From positions 104,117 to 168,116 of the forward strand of contig NZ_BRVP01000008.1 of the NCBI RefSeq assembly GCF_027924145.1: DNA of 64,000 nt, given 5' to 3'. The notes under the pieces were generated by a model that did no database searches, was not told where the DNA came from, and saw only the letters and a program-made list of their open reading frames with translations. Source of the DNA: Neptunitalea chrysea (GTDB taxonomy: Bacteria > Bacteroidota > Bacteroidia > Flavobacteriales > Flavobacteriaceae). The position numbers and the translations under genes were made by a program. This document shows positions 27,543 to 36,499 of the stretch, piece after piece (the stretch's first letter is position 1; every line of letters begins with the position of its first letter).

Positions 27543-28988
27543 ATGAAGAAGATTATTTATATAATTTTCATAATTACAATAGTGAGCTGTGGAGATGATA
27601 ATGATGCGGTAACTTATTTTGGGGGGCAGATTGTAAATCCGAAAAGTGATATTGTTGTACTTTATAAAAATGACATAGCTGTAGATACGGTTTTCTTAGA
27701 TGATCATAATAAATTTATGTTTGAATTTGAAGACTTAAAAAGTGGTCTGTATAAATTTGAAAGCGAACCAGAATATCAACATTTTATTCTAGAAAAAGGA
27801 GATAGCTTATTATTGCGATTAAATACTATGGACTTTGATGAATCCTTAGTATTTTCAGGTAAAGGAGCTAAAAAAAACAATTTTTTTATTGATCAATTCC
27901 TTAAAGAAGAAGATGATGAAAAATTAATTAAAGGCGATTTTTTAAAGTATCCTGCTCATATTTTTAAAGAAAAGATAGACTCACTGCACAATCAAAGAGT
28001 AGCAAATTTAAACGAATTTGAGAAGCACAATCATATCTCTGAATATTCAAAAAAATTACTTCACTCCAATATCGATTTTAATTTATACCGATACATGGAA
28101 ATATACCCTTTATTATACAATAATATGTATGATAAAAAATTAAATCTATCTGATTTAGATAATAACTTTTATAGCTATAGAAAAGAAATAAATGTTAACC
28201 AGGAAGATTTAAACGATTTTACACCACTAACTAGATACTTAAGATTTTATTCTGCAGGGGAAGCCTATAAAAATGTTGTAAAAGATCACCCTGAATTTTC
28301 ACATGACAGCATTGTTTCAACAATTGAATATCAAATAGAAAAATTAAAGGTCTTAGGAAATGAGATACAAGAAATAAACACTCATGATAACACCATGAGA
28401 AATGCTGCTTATATATATTTCTTTAATGATAAAAGAGATTTATCTAAAGATGATGTATACATAAATTCATTTATAACCTACAATAAAGAGAATAAATATT
28501 TACCCGAAGTTAAAGATTTATACAAAAACATTCAAGGTTTAAAATCTGGTAAAAAGTTAGATAGTATCACTTTTGTTTGTGAACAAGGTAACCATCTTAC
28601 TATTAAACAAATTAACAAAAAGCAATTAACCGTTTACTACTTTTGGGCTTTAAACCAAAAGAACCATTTTCACAATATTATTAAAAGAGTTCACCAATTA
28701 AATAAGAGGTTCCCGAAAGTAAAATTTGTGGGTATTAACAGAGATTTAGATCAAAAAACATGGGTAGCAACTTTAAAAAAATATCATTTAGATGCTACCT
28801 GCCAATATAGAATTACCGATTTTGAGTACACCCATCAAAAACTCATAATCAATAAAATGAATAAAGTTCTTGTTATTGATAGCAACGGAGTTATAATAGA
28901 CGCCTTTGCAAATATTTACGACGGCAATTTCGAAAGCATTCTTTCCGCTGCAAAAAATAAAGAATACATTGCTCAGTCTTTAAAATAA
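27543..28988 (+). CDS. Lipoprotein with a thioredoxin-like fold lacking CxxC
   Basis: 481 residues. Lipoprotein signal with Cys16 (TIVSCGDD). Residues about 25-110 look like the DUF4369-type beta domain found in flavobacterial TlpA-like proteins. A helical middle follows, then a C-terminal thioredoxin-like domain from about 340 (LTVYYFWALNQKNHFHNIIKRV ... KFVGINRD). At the place where TlpA proteins have WCxxC the sequence is ALNQKN, so it cannot be a disulfide oxidoreductase by the usual mechanism. A binding or structural role in the cell envelope is inferred. Confidence 0.7.
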   Translation: MKKIIYIIFIITIVSCGDDNDAVTYFGGQIVNPKSDIVVLYKNDIAVDTVFLDDHNKFMFEFEDLKSGLYKFESEPEYQHFILEKGDSLLLRLNTMDFDESLVFSGKGAKKNNFFIDQFLKEEDDEKLIKGDFLKYPAHIFKEKIDSLHNQRVANLNEFEKHNHISEYSKKLLHSNIDFNLYRYMEIYPLLYNNMYDKKLNLSDLDNNFYSYRKEINVNQEDLNDFTPLTRYLRFYSAGEAYKNVVKDHPEFSHDSIVSTIEYQIEKLKVLGNEIQEINTHDNTMRNAAYIYFFNDKRDLSKDDVYINSFITYNKENKYLPEVKDLYKNIQGLKSGKKLDSITFVCEQGNHLTIKQINKKQLTVYYFWALNQKNHFHNIIKRVHQLNKRFPKVKFVGINRDLDQKTWVATLKKYHLDATCQYRITDFEYTHQKLIINKMNKVLVIDSNGVIIDAFANIYDGNFESILSAAKNKEYIAQSLK

Positions 28989-29047
28989 AGGCAGATGATG
29001 TTACCTTATTCCCCTTAAACAGCATTAGCAATCTATATAGACATAAA

Positions 29048-29076
29048 AAAGCGCATTGATTATATCAATGCGCTTT
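29048..29076. terminator. Bidirectional terminator
   Basis: Thirteen-base arms (29048-29060, 29064-29076) with a 3-base loop and GCGC core, between the convergent lipoprotein and transaldolase genes. Confidence 0.85.
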
Positions 29077-29120
29077 CATCTATCCAAATATAAACTTCTT
29101 ACATCTAAAAAGTTTATTCC

Positions 29121-29774
29121 TTAGTTTCCTTTTTTATAATCAGAAAGGAATTTTTCTAAACCTATATCAGTTAATGGGTGACTTAATAAGCCTGCAATTG
29201 AAGATAACGGTCCGGTCATAACATCAGCACCAATCTTAGCACAGTTAATAACGTGCATTGTGTGACGAATAGAAGCCGCTAAAATTTCTGTTTCATAACC
29301 GTAGTTATCATAAATTAATCTAATCTCTTCAATTAGGTTTAACCCGTCTGTAGAAATATCATCTAAACGACCCAAGAACGGAGATACATACGTAGCACCA
29401 GCTTTAGCAGCTAAAAGCGCTTGCCCTGAACTAAATACCAATGTAACGTTAGTTTTAACACCATTATCAGAGAAATATTTACAAGCTTTCACCCCGTCTT
29501 TAATCATAGGTAACTTTACTACAATTTGCGGGTGTAAAGCAGCTAACTCTTCTCCTTCTTTTACCATTCCTTCGAAATCGGTAGCAATAACCTCTGCAGA
29601 TACATCACCATCTACAATATTGCAGATATCTACATAATGTTTTAAAATATTTTCTTTTCCTGTAATGCCTTCTTTAGCCATTAAAGACGGATTAGTAGTT
29701 ACACCATCTAAAACCCCTAAGTCTTGAGCTTCTTTAATCTGATCTAAATTAGCTGTGTCAATAAAAAATTTCAT
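29121..29774 (-). CDS. Transaldolase / fructose-6-phosphate aldolase-like protein
   Basis: 217 residues, the short TalC/Fsa-type transaldolase. Opening [28 protein letters not shown] near 25-36, the Schiff-base lysine Lys87 in VVKLPM, then [19 protein letters not shown] and [10 protein letters not shown]. The family includes true transaldolases of the pentose phosphate pathway and fructose-6-phosphate aldolases; sequence alone does not separate them with certainty, so no symbol is given. Convergent with the lipoprotein gene, sharing a terminator. Confidence 0.92.
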   Translation of the reverse strand: MKFFIDTANLDQIKEAQDLGVLDGVTTNPSLMAKEGITGKENILKHYVDICNIVDGDVSAEVIATDFEGMVKEGEELAALHPQIVVKLPMIKDGVKACKYFSDNGVKTNVTLVFSSGQALLAAKAGATYVSPFLGRLDDISTDGLNLIEEIRLIYDNYGYETEILAASIRHTMHVINCAKIGADVMTGPLSSIAGLLSHPLTDIGLEKFLSDYKKGN

Positions 29775-29878
29775 ATGTTTTATTTTTTGTTCTATTTATT
29801 CTTAAATCCTTAATTAAAAAACACTAGAATTATTTATAATACATAAATTTAATAAGTGTGTAATATACATTTACAAAT

Positions 29879-30685
29879 TTATAACTTATAATGATTCATC
29901 AGCATTTTTTCGTATAAATTATCTGGTAAAATTCGTTTTAGTACAATCGAAAACTTTTGTAATGGAGCTCCAACTTTATAATGAACCTTAGGTTCATTAG
30001 TATTTATCACCTTTATTATAGCTTTAGCCATCTCATTAGGGTCACTCCCATCATCAACATGAGAATCCATTGTTTGTAAAGAAAAACCATATGTTTTTTC
30101 GTAGGCAGACCCCTTTTTTAGTGGCGCATGGTATCTACCAGCTGCTATATTGGTAGCAAAATCACCAGGTGCTACATTGGTAATATGTATGTTAAAAGGC
30201 TTAACTTCCATACGCAACGCCTCTGTAATTAACTCTAATGCTCCTTTTGAAGCTGAATAAACGCTCCTAAAAGGTAAGCCCATATACCCCGCTATGCTCG
30301 TAACATTTATGATAAGTCCAGATTTCTGCTGACGCATTGCTGGTAAAACAACTTTCATAACCTCTATAGGACCAAAAAGATTAGTCTCAAAATTATTCTG
30401 AATTTCTTCGGCAGGTATCTCTTCAAGAGGTCCGGTGATACCAACACCGGCGTTGTTTATTAGTACATCTATACGACCTTCTTTATTAAGCACCTCGCTT
30501 ATAGCAGTAGAAATACTTTCTTTATTTCTTACATCAAGTGCCACAAGTTCAAATGGAGAATTTGTTATTCTATCCGGATTTCTGCTGGTACCATATACTG
30601 TATACCCATTATTTGTTAGATAACTCCCAACAGCCTTTCCAATTCCGGAAGAAGCACCGGTAATAAACACTACCTTTTTTGACAT
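29879..30685 (-). CDS. SDR-family oxidoreductase
   Basis: 268 residues, classical SDR: cofactor loop TGASSGIG at 9-16, NNAG at 77-80, catalytic Ser130 and YSASK (Tyr143, Lys147), followed by TNVAPGDFATN. The basic residue in GTSRN (about 32-36) suggests NADP. The C-terminal extension (VHYKVGAPLQKFSIVLKRIL) is like that of retinol dehydrogenase-type SDRs. Substrate unknown. Not closely similar to the SDR at 9079-9834. Confidence 0.9.
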   Translation of the reverse strand: MSKKVVFITGASSGIGKAVGSYLTNNGYTVYGTSRNPDRITNSPFELVALDVRNKESISTAISEVLNKEGRIDVLINNAGVGITGPLEEIPAEEIQNNFETNLFGPIEVMKVVLPAMRQQKSGLIINVTSIAGYMGLPFRSVYSASKGALELITEALRMEVKPFNIHITNVAPGDFATNIAAGRYHAPLKKGSAYEKTYGFSLQTMDSHVDDGSDPNEMAKAIIKVINTNEPKVHYKVGAPLQKFSIVLKRILPDNLYEKMLMNHYKL

Positions 30686-30771
30686 ATAAAGTTCAAATTT
30701 TTCTTGCTACAAAGTAACAAAAATAAAGGGAAAATGTAATGTGAAAATTGGAATAGAATGAAAAGAAAAAA

Positions 30772-30865
30772 GGCAAGCTACCTACATCGCACCGCTACAA
30801 CCACATACCCTTGCTGCGTTCCCACCCTGGGGGATTCTGCAGGAGCTGGTCGTGTAGGACTTGCC
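30772..30865 (-). ncRNA. ffs: Signal recognition particle RNA (small bacterial 4.5S type)
   Basis: RNA scaffold that binds Ffh to target membrane proteins. Read on the minus strand the 94-base molecule begins GGCAAG and ends CTTGCC, which pair to close the helix. The apical part CCCAGGGTGGGAACGCAGCA carries the Ffh-binding bulges and tetraloop region, and GGTTGTAGCGGTGC lies on the 3' arm. The length and closed ends fit the small form lacking the Alu domain. A well-placed promoter (30871-30900) puts transcription start at about the first base. Confidence 0.93.
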
Positions 30866-30870
30866 GGGTG

Positions 30871-30900
30871 CAAATATACAATCTTTTTATTTTTTAGCAA
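30871..30900 (-). promoter_or_regulatory. Promoter of the SRP RNA gene
   Basis: On the minus strand TTG (30900-30898), 19 bases, then TATATTTG (30878-30871), with the RNA 5' end 6 bases further on. Confidence 0.8.
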
Positions 30901-30955
30901 CCGTTTTCGGGTCTAAATTAAATTATCTAAATTGGCAAAAACATTAGTAAATATC

Positions 30956-31999
30956 ATGAAATCTCTTAAATTTCTGTCTGCCATATTCTTAGCCGCTACA
31001 ATTGTTTCTTGCGGAGGTAAAAAAAATGAAGAAAAAAATCATTTTTCTTTAAAAATAGATGCTAAAACCAACAGGTTTCAACGAAATGAAACTGTAAAAG
31101 TAGCTATTAAAAACCCTGAAAATATTCAAATAGCAAGCACAAAGTATTATATTGGAAACAAACCTGTCAATGTTGAATCGGGTAGTATAGCATTAAAAGA
31201 TATTCCTTATGGCTATCAAACTATTAAAGCAGTTGTATCATACGAAGACAATTCAGAGACGGTAACTTCAAAAATTGAAGTGTTATCTGAAACAAAACCT
31301 AAAATATATTCGTATACTATTCTAAATGAATATCCGCACGATATTGAAGCTTATACCCAAGGATTAGAATTTTACAATGATACGCTATACGAAAGTACAG
31401 GGTTGAGAGGTAAATCGTCTTTACGTAAGGTAGATTATAAAACCGGAGAAGTCTTAAAGAAAATAGACTTAAACCCAAAATATTTTGGAGAAGGTATTAC
31501 CATTTTAAACAACAAAATTTATCAACTTACTTGGCAAAGCATGGTAGGCTTTGTATATGATGTACATACTTTTGAAAAAGAAAAGACCTTTAGCTTTGTT
31601 GATAGTAAAGAAGGTTGGGGACTATGTAACGACGGCAACAATATCTACAAAAGCGACGGAAGTGAAAAACTTTGGACTTTAGATAAAGACAACTTAAGCG
31701 AAACTGGTTATGTGCAATTGGTATCGCACTTAGCGGTTCAGAATAAAGCAAACGAGTTAGAGTATTTAGACGGTTTAATATATGCCAACACCTACCTAAA
31801 AGACGGTATTATGATGGTTGATGCCAAAACTGGAGTTATTAAGGGTGTAGTTGATTGCAGAGGATTAAAAGAAAAGGTTACACAACACAAACAGTTAGAT
31901 GTGTTAAACGGTATTGCGTACAACCCTAAAACAAACACTTTCTTTATTACCGGTAAAAACTGGGATAAGCTTTTTGAAGTAACTTTCGAAGAAAAATAA
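30956..31999 (+). CDS. Glutaminyl-peptide cyclotransferase (plant-type), lipoprotein
   Basis: Converts N-terminal glutamine of peptides to pyroglutamate. 347 residues from the ATG at 30956, which places the lipobox Cys at 19 (TIVSCGG); the earlier in-frame start lacks a signal. An N-terminal beta domain (about 25-110) is followed by the five-bladed propeller of plant-type glutaminyl cyclase, starting NEYPHDIEAYTQGLEF near 122, with ESTGLRGKSSLRKVD, SDGSEKLWTLD and LEYLDGLIYANTY. Probably exported to the periplasm or surface. The thioesterase gene begins 1 base after the stop, so they form an operon. Confidence 0.88.
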   Translation: MKSLKFLSAIFLAATIVSCGGKKNEEKNHFSLKIDAKTNRFQRNETVKVAIKNPENIQIASTKYYIGNKPVNVESGSIALKDIPYGYQTIKAVVSYEDNSETVTSKIEVLSETKPKIYSYTILNEYPHDIEAYTQGLEFYNDTLYESTGLRGKSSLRKVDYKTGEVLKKIDLNPKYFGEGITILNNKIYQLTWQSMVGFVYDVHTFEKEKTFSFVDSKEGWGLCNDGNNIYKSDGSEKLWTLDKDNLSETGYVQLVSHLAVQNKANELEYLDGLIYANTYLKDGIMMVDAKTGVIKGVVDCRGLKEKVTQHKQLDVLNGIAYNPKTNTFFITGKNWDKLFEVTFEEK

Positions 32000-32000
32000 A

Positions 32001-32384
32001 ATGAATGTTTTTGAGCATACAAAAATCGTCTCGAAAGAAGATACAGACAATTTAAACCATGCAAACAATGTACGTTATGTACAATGGATACAAGAAATGG
32101 CTCAGGGGCACTGGGAAGCAGTAGCCCCTAAAAGCTTTTCAGAAAGCTACATTTGGGTAGTTGCTGCGCACCACATCTATTATAAAGGTGAGAGTTTTGA
32201 AGGCGACGAATTGGTATTGAGAACGTTCATAGAAAAAAATCAGGGAGTACTATCACACCGAAAAGTAGAAATCTACAAACAAGACAAACTTATACTTACC
32301 GCTACTACCGAATGGTGCTTAATCAATAGTAAAACAAAGCGCCCAACTCGAATTCCTGAGGAAATAGACAAGCTCTTTTTATAA
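32001..32384 (+). CDS. Acyl-CoA thioesterase (4HBT hotdog fold)
   Basis: 127 residues, a single hotdog domain of the 4-hydroxybenzoyl-CoA/YbgC type. The N-terminal segment DTDNLNHANNVRYVQWIQE carries the conserved Asp/Asn-His-x-N-N active-site pattern; the C-terminus ends with an RPTRIPEEI segment seen in the family. Hydrolyses acyl-CoA or acyl-ACP; chain preference unknown. Immediately follows the glutaminyl cyclase gene. Confidence 0.88.
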   Translation: MNVFEHTKIVSKEDTDNLNHANNVRYVQWIQEMAQGHWEAVAPKSFSESYIWVVAAHHIYYKGESFEGDELVLRTFIEKNQGVLSHRKVEIYKQDKLILTATTEWCLINSKTKRPTRIPEEIDKLFL

Positions 32385-32469
32385 GAACATAAAAAGAATT
32401 ATTCTGAAAACACATAGCAATACACCATAATTGCTATTTTTACGTTTTATATTTTCAGAACCTATTTTT

Positions 32470-34011
32470 ATGAAACGTTATCTCCTATTTTTATTCATTG
32501 CTTCTTTATCTATCAGTTTTTTTTCGTGTAGAGAAGATTTTGAGTTTTCACCAAGTACAGGTTCTTTAGAGTTTTCTAAAGATACCGTGTATTTAGATAC
32601 CGTTTTTACCAATATAGGTTCTAGCACCTACAACTTAAAGGTATACAATCATAGTAATACAGATATTTCTATTCCGGTAATAAGACTAGCTAATGGCGGC
32701 TCCTCTAAGTTTAGATTAAATGTAGATGGTATGGCGGGTAAAGAATTTTACAATGTAGAGTTACTAGCTAAAGATAGTATGTATGTATTTATAGAAACTA
32801 CTGTAGATATTACAGATTTTACAACTACCGAACTACAATATTTATATACCGATGCGATTGAGTTTGATACTGATCAAAACCTGCAAAAGATAGAATTGGT
32901 TACTTTGGTTCAAGATGCCGTTTTTCTATATCCGGAACGCGATGATGAAGGTACTACCGAAACTCTTATCCTTGGCGAAGGAGAAGATGCTACAGAAATC
33001 TCTGGTTTCTTTTTAGATGATGACGAGCTGAATCTTACCAATGAAAAACCGTATGTTATTTACGGCTACGCTGCCGTTAGTAGTGGTAAAACGCTTACTA
33101 TAGATGCAGGAGCCCGTATTTATTTTCATGCGGATTCAGGAATTATTGTAGCCAGCAACGGAAGCCTACATGTAAACGGAGAGCTTAGCACCGATGACGA
33201 ATTGCTTGAAAATGAAGTGATTTTTGAAGGGGACAGATTAGAACCTGATTTTGCAGATGTACCCGGACAATGGGGAACTATTTGGTTAACACAGGGAAGT
33301 ACTGAAAATATTGTAAACTATGCCACTATAAAAAATGCTATGGTGGGTATTATAATGGATAGTAATGATGGTACAGCTAACCCTACCCTTACTATTAACA
33401 ACACTAAAATTTCAAACTCTTCTAACTACGGTTTATGGGCACAAACAGCTAATGTTGTCAGTGAAAATAGCGTGTACGGAAATGCAGGGTTATCTTCTAT
33501 CTACTGCAGCCTTGGTGGTAAATACAATTTTAAACATTGTACGTTTGCCAACTATTGGGGAAACGGATACCGCAGCTACCCTACCGTTTTATTAGATAAT
33601 TATTTAGAGACCAATGATGGTATCATCGCTGCCAATATGGAAGAAGCGAACTTCTACAACTGTATTATTTATGGTAATAATAGTTTAGAGTTTATAGTAA
33701 ACTTTATTGATGACGTAACCTATAACTATTACTTAAGTAACACCTTGCTTAAATTTAATCCTACCGGAAGTGTTGACGAAGATTTATACGATTTTACCAA
33801 TGCTTCTCTTTATAACAATGTGGTACGCAATCAAGATCCTGATTTTGAAGATTCCTCTAACAGTAAATACGCGATTGGAGAAGATTCTGCTGCCAACGGA
33901 TTAGCAAGTCCAACAGAAGGTGCTGTAGCTACAGATATTAATGGTACAACTAGATCTACCACCACTCCAGATGCAGGTGCTTATGAATCTCAGGTGTTCG
34001 AAGAAGATTAG
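32470..34011 (+). CDS. Surface lipoprotein with right-handed beta-helix
   Basis: 513 residues from the ATG at 32470, chosen because it gives a lipoprotein signal with Cys20 (SISFFSC); the longer frame adds 13 residues before the signal. The N-terminal domain (about 25-140) looks like an Ig-type beta domain. From about 190 there are repeated short strands (GAVSSGKTLTIDAGARIYFH, then turns rich in N, G and S) typical of a pectate-lyase-like parallel beta-helix, ending TTPDAGAYE. No catalytic site could be identified; a polysaccharide-binding or adhesive role is possible. Confidence 0.75.
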   Translation: MKRYLLFLFIASLSISFFSCREDFEFSPSTGSLEFSKDTVYLDTVFTNIGSSTYNLKVYNHSNTDISIPVIRLANGGSSKFRLNVDGMAGKEFYNVELLAKDSMYVFIETTVDITDFTTTELQYLYTDAIEFDTDQNLQKIELVTLVQDAVFLYPERDDEGTTETLILGEGEDATEISGFFLDDDELNLTNEKPYVIYGYAAVSSGKTLTIDAGARIYFHADSGIIVASNGSLHVNGELSTDDELLENEVIFEGDRLEPDFADVPGQWGTIWLTQGSTENIVNYATIKNAMVGIIMDSNDGTANPTLTINNTKISNSSNYGLWAQTANVVSENSVYGNAGLSSIYCSLGGKYNFKHCTFANYWGNGYRSYPTVLLDNYLETNDGIIAANMEEANFYNCIIYGNNSLEFIVNFIDDVTYNYYLSNTLLKFNPTGSVDEDLYDFTNASLYNNVVRNQDPDFEDSSNSKYAIGEDSAANGLASPTEGAVATDINGTTRSTTTPDAGAYESQVFEED

Positions 34012-34049
34012 TACAAAAAACATAACAATTACCAAGATATTAAAGCCCT

Positions 34050-34334
34050 TTTGTAAAAGCTGACACCTCTAAAGCGGAAGATTCTGAACATACCCTAGCC
34101 GAAGCTATCAAAGCTTTTGGAAAGTTAGACATTGCTGTAAACAATGGCGGTATTGGAAGGACTCAAGCCCTTATTAGTAAATATCCTATTGACAGACTTA
34201 CCGCCTTACACCCTATCGGACGTTTAGGAGAACCCGAAGAAGTAGCCGAGCTATTTTTATGGTTAGCCAGTGATAAAGCTTCCTTTGTAACAGGTGCTTA
34301 TTACCCAGTAGATGGTGGTTATTTGGCTAAATAA
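34050..34334 (+). pseudogene. Remnant of an SDR oxidoreductase gene
   Basis: An open frame without a start codon encodes an SDR in pieces: [17 protein letters not shown], then [15 protein letters not shown] (the NNAG region), then directly [19 protein letters not shown] and the C-terminus [16 protein letters not shown]. The N-terminal cofactor loop and the whole middle, including the Ser and YxxxK catalytic residues (roughly 80-90 residues), are missing. The joined frame shows one internal deletion plus loss of the 5' end. It lies between the beta-helix lipoprotein and the DUF2971 gene. Confidence 0.85.
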
Positions 34335-34392
34335 TGAGTTAACTAGATATAAAAACATTCGTGCTTTTTGGTTTTAATCCAACGTACATTTA

Positions 34393-35412
34393 TTAATCAA
34401 TACTTATTCTTAACTTATTATTTTGTATTTCCCATTGACACGATGCCCAAATAAATTTCACGTTTTCTTCTGTTTCTATAAAACAAATAAGAAAGATTCT
34501 TTTTACTTCTCTAAAAATCTCATTATTAAGAATGTGAACAAGCCACTCCAAAGATTCTTTATTTGTAGTTTTCTCAAATTTTATTTCGACAACTGCCTTA
34601 ATTCCCCGCACATACTCTTTTGAAGTAATTTTGAAAGAAATAGGGTAACTGCCTGTCACCTCTGATGGAATTTGTTTGAGGTAATTGTATTGTTCATTCT
34701 TTAAGTCATTGATTTTAATAGCTTCGAATTCATAAGAGTTAATTTTTTGTTGCATTTGTAGAAATTGAATTTGTCTACCTTTTAAACGATCCATCATTTC
34801 ACTCTTTTGAAATTCAGGCATATTTAGTCCGAAATATATTGATTTTAAGCAAGTAGGATCATATGGAAATTCACCACAATACCCAGTAACTATTCTATGT
34901 TCTTGCTCGTAATTCCATCTTACAGATTTATATCCAGCGATTTTTTTAACAATACTTTTGGTATCCATTTTATACATATCCTTAAGATGATATTCCGGAG
35001 GTTTTTTACTATAAACTACAGGAAAAGAATAAGCTTCGAATCTATCATAACTATTAATTAGTTTTTCTAAGTCATATTCAATGCAAAAACCTCTATGACT
35101 ATTCGCATAATGAGCCCAAAGAAGTTCATCTTTAAATGTTTTGGAAAGCGAATAAATTCCAATTGCCTTTTTTCGAACATCGAAAAGATTTTTAAAGGCT
35201 TTTTCAAAATTATGAAACGTTTCTGATTTATCAGCTTTAAAAAACTCAGAAAAAACCTTAGTTTGAATATTGAATGGTTCTGTATTAATTAGCGTTTCGC
35301 ATGGATCATTTAAATTATTGAACTTAGTTGCCCAAAAAAAATTTCTCTCTAAAGATTTTAAATCTCTTTCAAAGACTTCTTCATTCCCTCCTCTGTATTT
35401 ATAAACTAACAT
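34393..35412 (-). CDS. DUF2971 domain-containing protein
   Basis: 339 residues from the ATG at 35412. DUF2971 hallmarks: YKYRGG near the start, FFWATKFNNLNDPCE at about 25-39, and LLWAHYANSHRGFCIEYD at about 97-114, followed by a conserved half ending with the YFG-type strand (SIYFGLNMP). The domain has no established biochemical function that I know. No membrane segment. Its start overlaps the stop of the upstream membrane-protein gene (TGATG), so the two are translationally coupled and act as a pair. The flanks, an SDR remnant and a different-strand core gene, suggest an accessory insertion. Confidence 0.85.
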   Translation of the reverse strand: MLVYKYRGGNEEVFERDLKSLERNFFWATKFNNLNDPCETLINTEPFNIQTKVFSEFFKADKSETFHNFEKAFKNLFDVRKKAIGIYSLSKTFKDELLWAHYANSHRGFCIEYDLEKLINSYDRFEAYSFPVVYSKKPPEYHLKDMYKMDTKSIVKKIAGYKSVRWNYEQEHRIVTGYCGEFPYDPTCLKSIYFGLNMPEFQKSEMMDRLKGRQIQFLQMQQKINSYEFEAIKINDLKNEQYNYLKQIPSEVTGSYPISFKITSKEYVRGIKAVVEIKFEKTTNKESLEWLVHILNNEIFREVKRIFLICFIETEENVKFIWASCQWEIQNNKLRISID

Positions 35413-36257
35413 CAATAATGAAAATTAATATTTTTAATCCAGTTTTCTTTACTTAAAGAATTAATAAACTTTAATCTATAAAAAAGATATGCAAGGTTAC
35501 CTATTATAACATCTTTTAAACGTATTGTTTTTTCATCTGAAATATCTATTAGTTTTATTGAATAAAATTTAATAGAATCTTTCCAATATTCGTTGTCCAA
35601 AAGTTCTTTCTCTGACGAGTAATCCAATTCATAAATCCTTTTATACCTTATTCCTGAATAAAGTGATCTATAAGATATTAAAGCAAAAAAGGAATCATTC
35701 TTCCCTTTAGAATGGAATTCTTTTTTAAATGTAAATGGCGGTAGCTTATACTGAAGACAATCACCTTTAATCAATGTTTTTGCTTTTTTTATTCTTGAAT
35801 CATATTCTATATTATTATTTTCCTTAGAATGAAAAAAAACTACAATCACATTAGAGGCTGGTAATTTGCCATTTTGCTCAATATCGAACCAATGTTCATC
35901 TTTACAATTATTAAAGCTCGATGTTTTATTATCAAAACAACAGCAAGGAGAATTATCAATTAAACTTGTTTTATCCCTTGATCCTGATAAAAATTTTAAA
36001 AACTTAAATTCTGGCTGATTAATATATTCATTTGCTAATAAATCATTTTTTCTTTGTATCTGTAGCTGAAAAACTCCATAATGTAGTGTTAACACCGTAA
36101 GCACTCCAGTATATAAGGCAATTTTAGAACTTCCACCTAATATTAAAATCCATTCTATTTGAATTAAAAAAGTTTCAAAATAACGAGTCAATATCATAGC
36201 TAATCCAATTGCTATTACTGCGTAAAATATTAATGGAATTTTCTTTAAAAATATCAT
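35412..36257 (-). CDS. Membrane protein of unknown function paired with DUF2971
   Basis: 281 residues. Two hydrophobic helices (about 8-27 and 35-60) are followed by a soluble domain. That domain contains a cysteine cluster, SPCCCFDNK near 104-112 and NNCKDEHWFDIE near 115-126, then NGKLPASNVIVVFF, which resembles the N-G-x-A-x-N-V strand of Ig-like cytosolic domains seen in other small membrane proteins. I do not recognise the family. Coupled to the DUF2971 gene by a 1-base overlap. Upstream, 36258-36444 shows no other gene and no firm promoter. Confidence 0.7.
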   Translation of the reverse strand: MIFLKKIPLIFYAVIAIGLAMILTRYFETFLIQIEWILILGGSSKIALYTGVLTVLTLHYGVFQLQIQRKNDLLANEYINQPEFKFLKFLSGSRDKTSLIDNSPCCCFDNKTSSFNNCKDEHWFDIEQNGKLPASNVIVVFFHSKENNNIEYDSRIKKAKTLIKGDCLQYKLPPFTFKKEFHSKGKNDSFFALISYRSLYSGIRYKRIYELDYSSEKELLDNEYWKDSIKFYSIKLIDISDEKTIRLKDVIIGNLAYLFYRLKFINSLSKENWIKNINFHY

Positions 36258-36444
36258 AGGTAATGAATTTAATTTTCACTCTTTTACTTACTAAAACTAG
36301 TATTTAAAAATTTCTTGCAAGTACATATATATTCACTATAGTCAAATGAAATATTAGATGATAACTCTCTAAACAAATCACTCTATAGCATAAATATACA
36401 ATATCAAAATTTCGAAAACAATAACTTTATAAGTCCAATAATAA

Positions 36445-36474
36445 AAAAGTCCGGCTCTTTTGAACCGGACTTTT
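36445..36474 (-). terminator. Terminator after glyA
   Basis: Ten-base GC-rich arms (36445-36454, 36465-36474) with A/T runs, 26 bases past the minus-strand glyA stop. Confidence 0.85.
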
Positions 36475-36499
36475 CATTTATATAAAATACTTCTATTTC

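Noticed and set aside
30772..30865. Reading the SRP RNA locus as a GC-rich repeat or plus-strand gene
   Set aside because: The minus-strand sequence matches the bacterial SRP RNA apical motif and closing stem and has a matching promoter.
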